This document shows, in pieces, positions 58,639 to 64,000 of a DNA stretch of 64,000 nucleotides. This DNA is from Armatimonadota bacterium (GTDB lineage: Bacteria; Armatimonadota; UBA5829). The stretch spans positions 19,913 through 83,912 of the forward strand of contig JBDKUO010000053.1 of assembly GCA_039679645.1 (NCBI GenBank), in the 5' to 3' direction. The position numbers and the translations under genes were made by a program. Below the pieces are notes generated by a model. It did not search any database and was not told the DNA's origin. It was given only the letters and a program-made list of their open reading frames with translations. Position 1 is the stretch's first letter. Each line of letters opens with the position of its first letter.

Positions 58639-60753
58639 TCACCTTACAAACAGCATCTCAGCATATGTAGGCAGCGGCCACATATCTGCGTCGACTATCA
58701 TCTCCAGAGAATCTACAGCCTTGCGGACCTCAGCCATCGCAGGGATAACTGTGTCGCGATAGGCACGAGCCTGCTTTGCGACATCCTCGACTGCAGCGGA
58801 CTTTTCGACCGCCTCTTCGAGTGTGACGATTCCTACCTGCAGGTCATCGGTCAGTGAGCAGACATCACCCAGAATCTTGTTCTGAGCCTTTGAAGACGCT
58901 CCGGCTGCCTTTACCGAGTTGATGGTATCGGCAAGCATGCTCGAATACTCGATAGCGACCGGCAGTATCTGGCGCTTTGCCATACTGATTGCCGTCAGAC
59001 CCTCAATATTGATTTCTTTGCAGTATCTCTCAAGTAGAATTTCATATCGCGCACGCCACTCAGTCTCAGAAAGCACTGCATGCTTCGAGAAGAGCTTAAT
59101 AACATCCGGGTCCAGCATAGCTTCAAGAGCATCTACAGAGTTGCGGATGTTCGGTAGACCGCGCTTCTCTGCCTCTGCTTCCCAATCCTTGGTATAGTTG
59201 TCACCATTGAAGATAATCTTTTTGTGCTCAACGGCAATCCTGCCGAGGATTTCCTGCGCCTTTGCGCTTACGTCGGATGCCTTCTCCAATGCGTCAGCAA
59301 TCTCACAGAGAACATCGGCCACGATGCTGTTTAGTACAAAGTTCGGACCTGATGTAGACTGAGTCGAACCGACCATTCTGAACTCGAACTTGTTGCCGGT
59401 AAAGGCGAACGGCGAGGTGCGGTTGCGGTCGGTGCAGTCTTTCGGCAGAGGCGGAAGTGTGCTCACACCCAGCTTCAGAACGCCGCCGGACTTGCTGCTT
59501 GTCGCGCCGCCATGTGCAAGCTGCTTGAAGATATCGGTAAGCTGGTCACCAAGGAAGATCGATACAATCGCCGGAGGAGCCTCATTGGCGCCTAGGCGGT
59601 GGTCGTTGCCTGAGGTCGCGACGGTTGAGCGCAAGAGCTTGGCATACTTGTCGACCGCGCGGATAACTGCGCATACGAAAATCAGGAACTGCTCATTCTC
59701 ATGCGGAGTCTTACCCGGGTCGAGCAGATTGATGCCGTCATTGGTAACCATTGACCAGTTATTGTGCTTGCCCGAACCGTTGACTCCAGCGAAGGGTTTC
59801 TCGTGCAGCAGGCAGACAAAGCCGTGGCGGATAGCCACCTTCTGCATTGTCTCCATAGTGAGCTGATTGTGATCGGTAGCGACGTTGACTGTCGCAAATA
59901 CTGGAGCCAGCTCATACTGAGCGGGCGCAACTTCATTGTGCTGGGTTTTGGCCGAAACGCCCAGTTTCCAGAGCTCATCGTTTAGTTCGGCCATGTAAGA
60001 AGAAACGCGCTCGTGAATCGCGCCGAAGTAATGGTCTTCCATCTCCTGACCCTTGGGCGGAACGGCTCCGAAGAGTGTGCGCCCGCACACGATGAGGTCC
60101 ATTCTATCTTTCACGAAATCGGCGTCGACCAGGAAATACTCCTGCTCAGGGCCGAGTGTGGCGATCACTCGATTGGATGTTTCGTTGCCGAGCGCACGCA
60201 GCACGCGGACAGCCTGCTTGTTCAAGGCATCCATAGAACGCAGCAGTGGGGTCTTTTTGTCCAGAGCCTCACTGGTATAAGAGCAGAATGCGCTCGGGAT
60301 GTAGAGTGATATGCTGTCACCGTTCTCCTTGACAAAAACCGGAGAGGTGCAGTCCCATGCGGTATATCCACGGGCCTCAAAAGTTGCGCGAAGTCCGCCG
60401 GATGGGAACGATGAAGCATCAGGCTCACCCTGGATAAGTTCCTTTCCGCTGAATTCCATAATTATGCGGCCGTCATCGGTCGGAGAAATAAATGCGTCGT
60501 GCTTTTCGGCGGTCACACCGGTCATCGGCTGGAACCAGTGGCAGAAATGAGTTGCGCCCTTCTCAATTGCCCAGTCTTTTATGGCGTTCGCCACTGTGTT
60601 GGCGATACTCGGATCGAGCGCGGCACCTTCATCAATTGTGCGCTTGATGGATTTGTATACATCCTTAGGCAAGCGCTCGCGCATAACTGCTTCGCTGAAT
60701 ACGTTGGAGCCATACAGACTGCTGACCGGCTCGCTTTCAATTGGGTTACTCAT
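58639..60753 (-). CDS. glnN: Glutamine synthetase type III
   Basis: 704 residues, typical of GSIII and far longer than GSI (about 470). The N-terminal beta-grasp part has [20 protein letters not shown], then [10 protein letters not shown] with metal Glu residues, and [18 protein letters not shown]. The nucleotide site is [17 protein letters not shown], then [17 protein letters not shown] and [20 protein letters not shown] helical C-terminal domain covers about 560-704. It makes glutamine from glutamate and ammonia. It is monocistronic with its own terminator. No GlnR/PII gene is near, and an inverted repeat lies upstream (60806-60823). Confidence 0.96.
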   Translation of the reverse strand: MSNPIESEPVSSLYGSNVFSEAVMRERLPKDVYKSIKRTIDEGAALDPSIANTVANAIKDWAIEKGATHFCHWFQPMTGVTAEKHDAFISPTDDGRIIMEFSGKELIQGEPDASSFPSGGLRATFEARGYTAWDCTSPVFVKENGDSISLYIPSAFCSYTSEALDKKTPLLRSMDALNKQAVRVLRALGNETSNRVIATLGPEQEYFLVDADFVKDRMDLIVCGRTLFGAVPPKGQEMEDHYFGAIHERVSSYMAELNDELWKLGVSAKTQHNEVAPAQYELAPVFATVNVATDHNQLTMETMQKVAIRHGFVCLLHEKPFAGVNGSGKHNNWSMVTNDGINLLDPGKTPHENEQFLIFVCAVIRAVDKYAKLLRSTVATSGNDHRLGANEAPPAIVSIFLGDQLTDIFKQLAHGGATSSKSGGVLKLGVSTLPPLPKDCTDRNRTSPFAFTGNKFEFRMVGSTQSTSGPNFVLNSIVADVLCEIADALEKASDVSAKAQEILGRIAVEHKKIIFNGDNYTKDWEAEAEKRGLPNIRNSVDALEAMLDPDVIKLFSKHAVLSETEWRARYEILLERYCKEINIEGLTAISMAKRQILPVAIEYSSMLADTINSVKAAGASSKAQNKILGDVCSLTDDLQVGIVTLEEAVEKSAAVEDVAKQARAYRDTVIPAMAEVRKAVDSLEMIVDADMWPLPTYAEMLFVR

Positions 60754-60805
60754 CAGTTATCTTCCTCTCTTATTGAATCCAGGCCGGATGCGCCCTTGCA
60801 TTTCC

Positions 60806-60823
60806 GTGCTATTATATTAGCAC
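60806..60823. promoter_or_regulatory. Inverted repeat upstream of glnN
   Basis: GTGCTA-TTATAT-TAGCAC, perfect 6-bp arms, about 53 bases before the glnN start. Its symmetric AT centre suits an operator or a -10 region. The regulator is unknown. Confidence 0.35.
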
Positions 60824-61026
60824 TATACGGCTTAGTTTTCTGTAATATTATCTCTATTAATTGTTTCATGTTTGTTTCGCGAGGTTTAAGCGTTTGTATC
60901 AAGGTGAAAGCTCAGGAGTCCGAATGGCCCTTTGTGCAGTTACTGCATAGGCCTCAATCATATGATGCGATCATACAGTGTGTGAAGCGAACCATTTCTC
61001 CTGTTTTGTCGTCTTATTACTGGAAT

Positions 61027-62787
61027 ATGTTAACGATCAAACGAAATACGGTTATTCTTGCCCTGATCACAGCGCTGCTCGCCTTCGCAGGCAGCGCATG
61101 TTTTTGCGCGTCCGAAGGCTACCTGGATCATGTGTCGGATGCTCTGGACGAACTCGAAAAGGGCAATACAAACGAGAGCGCAGCCGCACTGCGGGAGGCA
61201 ATGTCCGATAACTCAGGCGACGCGCTGGCTTATGTCGCCATGGGTATGACTATGCTTTGTGGAGGAAGCGCCGACAGTGCTTACGATCAGTTCGATCAGG
61301 CGCTTAACCTGAACAAGCACTGTTCCTGCGCATCTTACGGCAAGGGGCTGTATTACCTGAGTAAGAATAAATTGAAGGATGCGGCTGCATCTTTTACCGA
61401 GGCTCGTGACCTGCCCACTAAAGGTGCGCTCGGATATGTAAAGGCAATCGATTCGGGCAAATATGCAGTTGTTGTGAGCGCGGGCGAAGATGAGTCGCTG
61501 CTGGCGATGAATGCGCTGTGCCTGATGAGCGAAAACAACTACGCCGAGGCGATGGAAATACTAAAGGGACTTCAAAAGAAGTCATCCGGACGCGCATTCG
61601 GAGAGCGCATCGGATGCGTTATGACATTTCTCAAGAGTACCCCGGTTCATTTCTCCGGCTGGCCGATAAAAAGTCCTACAAATCGTGTAAAGTCTAAGCT
61701 GCCTGAAATATCAGGCACGATCACGCTCAGAGCTGATCTGAGCAAGGCGGACAGCGTACGGATTGTCACGTTCCTGGTCGACGGCAGACTCGTCGGTATG
61801 ACCAATAACCCGCCGTTTACATATTCCTGGGACACTACACGGATAGCCAACGGCACGCACAACATCAAGATTATCGGAACCAACGCATATGGCTCGGCAG
61901 TGAGCGACAAGAGTATTCAGGTGATGGTACGCAATGCCGTATCAGGCATAACCGCCGACCCGGTCTCAGGCGAGCGAGCGATTAAGTTGTGGGCGCGGCT
62001 GTGGAATATAATGTATCTGAGACCCTCGCGGGCCGGGATAAACTATAATCTGGCCAGGTGCGCTCTCAGACTACACGACGAACAGATGGCTATAGACGCG
62101 CTCGAACGGACAGTTGCGGCCAACCCGCGTTATTTGGATGTATCCGATCTGATAGCAAAGCTGGACAGCTCTCGCGGGAACTCTGAGAAGCTCTACGGCG
62201 TCAAGACAAATAGGAAGATAATTGCGCTTTCATTTGACGACGGCCCTAAGCAGAACTCCGGCTTACTATTAGATATTCTGAAGCAGAAAGATGTCAAAGC
62301 GACGTTTTTTGTAGTCGGCAAGCAGGTCGAGATATTTCCCGACATATTGAAGCGTATGACCTCCGAAGGGCACGATATCCAGAACCATACATACAATCAC
62401 CGGGCGCTGGAGTTTCTCAGTCCCCAGGAGATAGAGCAGGAAATAGCAGCAGGGTCGGTGTGCGTGCGTGAAACAACAGGCAGAGGCACGCAGTATATCA
62501 GACCGCCCGGAGGGCGTTCGGACGGCAGGCTGGCAGGAATTGTCAAACAGATGGGCAAGACCGCCGTCTATTGGACAGCAGACTGCGCATCATTCGAGGG
62601 AACGACAAAAGAGAGGATGCACCACTTTGTTATGGCGTCGGCAAGACCGGGGGCTATAATATTGATGCACAACCTCGAGGGTGTGACTCTGCAGGCGCTG
62701 CCGAGCATTATCGACGATCTGAGGAGCAAAGGCTACAAGTTTGTGACCATATCCGAACTTGCTGCAAATGCAGACCCAAAAAAATGA
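61027..62787 (+). CDS. Exported TPR / Ig-like / polysaccharide deacetylase fusion
   Basis: 586 residues from the ATG at 61027. The open frame extends much further upstream, but that part has no protein-like features. Signal peptide 4-27. TPR-like repeats (about 35-200: LDELEKGNTNESAAALREAMSD, YDQFDQALNLNKHCSCASYGKGLYYLSKN). An Ig-like domain (about 225-310: ISGTITLRADLSKADSVRIVTFLVDGRLVG). Further TPR (about 320-390). A NodB-type deacetylase domain (397-580) has SFDDGP, HTYNH, RPPGGRSDGRLA and MHNLEG. The metal triad Asp-His-His and the catalytic Asp are present. It would de-N-acetylate peptidoglycan or an exopolysaccharide in the periplasm. Confidence 0.87.
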   Translation: MLTIKRNTVILALITALLAFAGSACFCASEGYLDHVSDALDELEKGNTNESAAALREAMSDNSGDALAYVAMGMTMLCGGSADSAYDQFDQALNLNKHCSCASYGKGLYYLSKNKLKDAAASFTEARDLPTKGALGYVKAIDSGKYAVVVSAGEDESLLAMNALCLMSENNYAEAMEILKGLQKKSSGRAFGERIGCVMTFLKSTPVHFSGWPIKSPTNRVKSKLPEISGTITLRADLSKADSVRIVTFLVDGRLVGMTNNPPFTYSWDTTRIANGTHNIKIIGTNAYGSAVSDKSIQVMVRNAVSGITADPVSGERAIKLWARLWNIMYLRPSRAGINYNLARCALRLHDEQMAIDALERTVAANPRYLDVSDLIAKLDSSRGNSEKLYGVKTNRKIIALSFDDGPKQNSGLLLDILKQKDVKATFFVVGKQVEIFPDILKRMTSEGHDIQNHTYNHRALEFLSPQEIEQEIAAGSVCVRETTGRGTQYIRPPGGRSDGRLAGIVKQMGKTAVYWTADCASFEGTTKERMHHFVMASARPGAIILMHNLEGVTLQALPSIIDDLRSKGYKFVTISELAANADPKK

Positions 62788-62810
62788 GCCGAAGGTGAAG
62801 GAAAACGGCA

Positions 62811-63707
62811 ATGGAAAGTTTAAGTGCTATAAGACAGCGAGACCTCTCGCGAATTGAGGAGTTAGGTTCAATGGTCTTGATTCGAAGGGCGCCTGCCGTA
62901 ATGGTGGCCGCAATATTGATATTTTCAATGGCTGCAGGTAATCTGTGGGCAGCCAGAGGCGCATCAAAAATTTATGTGCCGGCTAAGATTATTAAGGGAG
63001 CAGCAGTTACAAAGGGACGCGCGTTCTACAAAACCGGCGTTCCGGAAAACAGCCTCGCGGGCATAAGGCTTGGGCGAGGGGCAAGGGATATCCTGGCTAA
63101 GTGGGGTAACCCGTCGAGAATCACTGTCGGCTCTCCGCAGAGTGAAGACCAGGCCGCCGCATCTGAAGGCGGGCCTGCCTACACATCAGCCCTTCCTGTG
63201 TCCGGAGGAGCATATAATCCCTACGCATCTGCTGCATCAGGCGTCAACATGGCTGCCAGTATGCTCGGGTATCAGAACTCAGTAATAGGTACAGGTAGCA
63301 CGTTGCCCGCATTGCCCGGGGTTACAATGCCTGGAGAAGCCGGTTCGTCTCAAAGCCAGCCCAATGGCGGATCAAGCGCCGCGTTGACCGAGGAAGAGGT
63401 CACATGGACCTACGATCTTCAAAACGGCATCACGCTTGAGTTCATTATAACTGACGGCTTGATTACGCAGATCACCGTTGGAGGCGCGGGGCCGTGGCAC
63501 CTTTCGAAGACAAGAAGCGGACTTCAGCTTGGCGATACATACAAGCTTGCGCTGTGGGTGTGCGGTTATCCTGAAAACCAGAAGTATGTTGGCCGCTTCC
63601 TGCGCGCCAGTTATGTAAACAAGAACAGAGCGCTTTATACATTCCTTAAAAACAAGCTCGTCGGTGTGACCATAGCTATGGTCCCGACCGAGATCAATCT
63701 CAAGTAA
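62811..63707 (+). CDS. Exported protein of unknown function with two BamE-like segments
   Basis: 298 residues. A signal or anchor helix at about 27-46 (APAVMVAAILIFSMAAGNLWAA) is preceded by a charged N-terminus. An ATG at 62871 is an alternative start. A middle stretch (about 105-190) is rich in Ser, Gly, Ala and Pro and probably unstructured. Two similar segments, GIRLGRGARDILAKWGNPSRI (about 85-105) and GLQLGDTYKLALWVCGYPENQ (near 235-255), resemble the G-x-s-x-x-x-v-x-x-x-x-G-x-P helix-turn of SmpA/BamE-type domains. A role at the outer membrane is only a guess. It is located between the deacetylase gene and dnaG. Confidence 0.65.
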   Translation: MESLSAIRQRDLSRIEELGSMVLIRRAPAVMVAAILIFSMAAGNLWAARGASKIYVPAKIIKGAAVTKGRAFYKTGVPENSLAGIRLGRGARDILAKWGNPSRITVGSPQSEDQAAASEGGPAYTSALPVSGGAYNPYASAASGVNMAASMLGYQNSVIGTGSTLPALPGVTMPGEAGSSQSQPNGGSSAALTEEEVTWTYDLQNGITLEFIITDGLITQITVGGAGPWHLSKTRSGLQLGDTYKLALWVCGYPENQKYVGRFLRASYVNKNRALYTFLKNKLVGVTIAMVPTEINLK

Positions 63708-63709
63708 TA

Positions 63710-63769
63710 GGTTTTCGGTTATCGGTCGTCAGTTCCCCCAAAACCGGAAACCGATAACTGTCAACTATG
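63710..63769. repeat. Heptamer-period array folded as a hairpin, before dnaG
   Basis: GGTTTTC, GGTTATC, GGTCGTC, AGTTCCC on one side, then AACCGGA, AACCGAT, AACTGTC, AACTATG. The two halves are partly complementary: GTTATCGGT at 63718-63726 with ACCGATAAC at 63750-63758. Confidence 0.65.
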
Positions 63770-63788
63770 TTTAATCAGGTGAATTGAA

Positions 63789-64000
63789 TTGAACACCTTC
63801 CGCTACCCCGTGGAGGAAATCCGCGAACGGTGCGACCTGGTGGAGATCATCTCTGCCCACGTCGCGCTGCGGAAAACCGGCAGGACATTCAAAGGGTTGT
63901 GCCCTTTTCACAATGAGAAGACGCCCTCCTTTCACGTGAACCCGGAACACCAACGCTGGAAATGTTTCGGGTGTGGCGAAGGAGGAGACGTCTTTTATTT
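63789..64000 (+). CDS. dnaG: DNA primase DnaG, N-terminal part, cut by the window end
   Basis: The frame starts with TTG at 63789 (AGGTGA 7 bases upstream) and is open to the last base, giving 70 codons. It encodes the CHC2 zinc-binding domain: [41 protein letters not shown], then [16 protein letters not shown]. The zinc ligands Cys, His, Cys and Cys of C-P-F-H and C-F-G-C are present. DnaG makes the RNA primers for replication. In many bacteria rpoD follows, so the housekeeping sigma gene may lie just beyond the window. Confidence 0.95.
   Translation, partial: MNTFRYPVEEIRERCDLVEIISAHVALRKTGRTFKGLCPFHNEKTPSFHVNPEHQRWKCFGCGEGGDVFY

Noticed and set aside
60499..61026. Long 5' extension of the deacetylase frame
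   Set aside because: The extension is antisense to glnN and its promoter region and lacks protein features. A signal peptide begins at 61027.
17883..63769. Heptamer arrays as CRISPR or iteron-type origin repeats
   Set aside because: Units are 7 bases with no spacers and different units at each site, and no cas, dnaA or rep genes are near.

Overview
The window looks like chromosomal DNA of a Gram-negative-type (diderm) environmental bacterium of moderate GC. Pointers are a small outer-membrane beta-barrel protein, a PEP-CTERM protein, a GspE/PilB-type ATPase, type III glutamine synthetase (GlnN), many glycoside hydrolases, two ECF sigma factors, and an anaerobe-flavoured set (archaeal-type Thi4, HydF, SelB, NikR). 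Armatimonadota or a neighbouring lineage is my best guess, but the sequence alone does not prove it. No rRNA, tRNA, CRISPR, insertion sequence or prophage gene is visible.

Layout. 1-9.7 kb: end of a cyclase-family gene, M20 peptidase, GH2 enzyme, M48 protease, methyltransferase, HydF, a beta-barrel protein, and an ECF sigma factor divergent from a duplicated HEAT-like exported protein. 9.7-16.6 kb (minus strand): GH38 alpha-mannosidase, TlyA, and a five-PAS/GAF/PP2C phosphatase. 16.8-20.9 kb: ManC, GNAT, QueG, an orphan histidine kinase. 21-25.3 kb: carbohydrate block (beta-propeller glycosidase, UROD-like enzyme, GHL10 protein). 25.4-29.2 kb: TPP riboswitch and thi4, lipoamide dehydrogenase, AraC/GyrI regulator. 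29.3-34.2 kb: PEP-CTERM protein, a possible small peptide, an ECF sigma factor in tandem with a zinc-finger anti-sigma/GspE fusion, and a divergent pseudo-protease/TPR protein. 34.4-38.8 kb (minus): lyxose isomerase-like cupin, NikR, HemL, SelB. 39.1-39.4 kb: a structured, terminated non-coding RNA candidate. 39.5-45.5 kb: methyltransferase, GH65-like enzyme, membrane protein, solitary adenine-specific DNA methyltransferase. 46.2-53.8 kb: small orphan, TPR protein, RpiB, GlyA, WecA-like, WecB, AI-2E family protein, UppP (envelope precursor block). 53.9-58.4 kb: isocitrate dehydrogenase, then J-domain coiled-coil protein, ankyrin protein, ubiquitin-like/JAMM/TM/LysM fusion and inositol-phosphatase-like enzyme. 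58.6-64 kb: GlnN, TPR/Ig/NodB deacetylase, an exported protein and the start of dnaG.

The two most unusual systems are (1) a membrane protein joining a YukD-like ubiquitin fold, a complete JAMM isopeptidase motif, one TM helix and a periplasmic LysM domain, in an operon with a J-domain and an ankyrin protein; and (2) an ECF sigma factor whose zinc-finger anti-sigma domain is fused to a type II secretion/type IV pilus ATPase. The gaps between genes are also unusual. They hold several families of dispersed hairpins whose stems co-vary between copies, and at least eleven arrays of degenerate 7-bp-period repeats.
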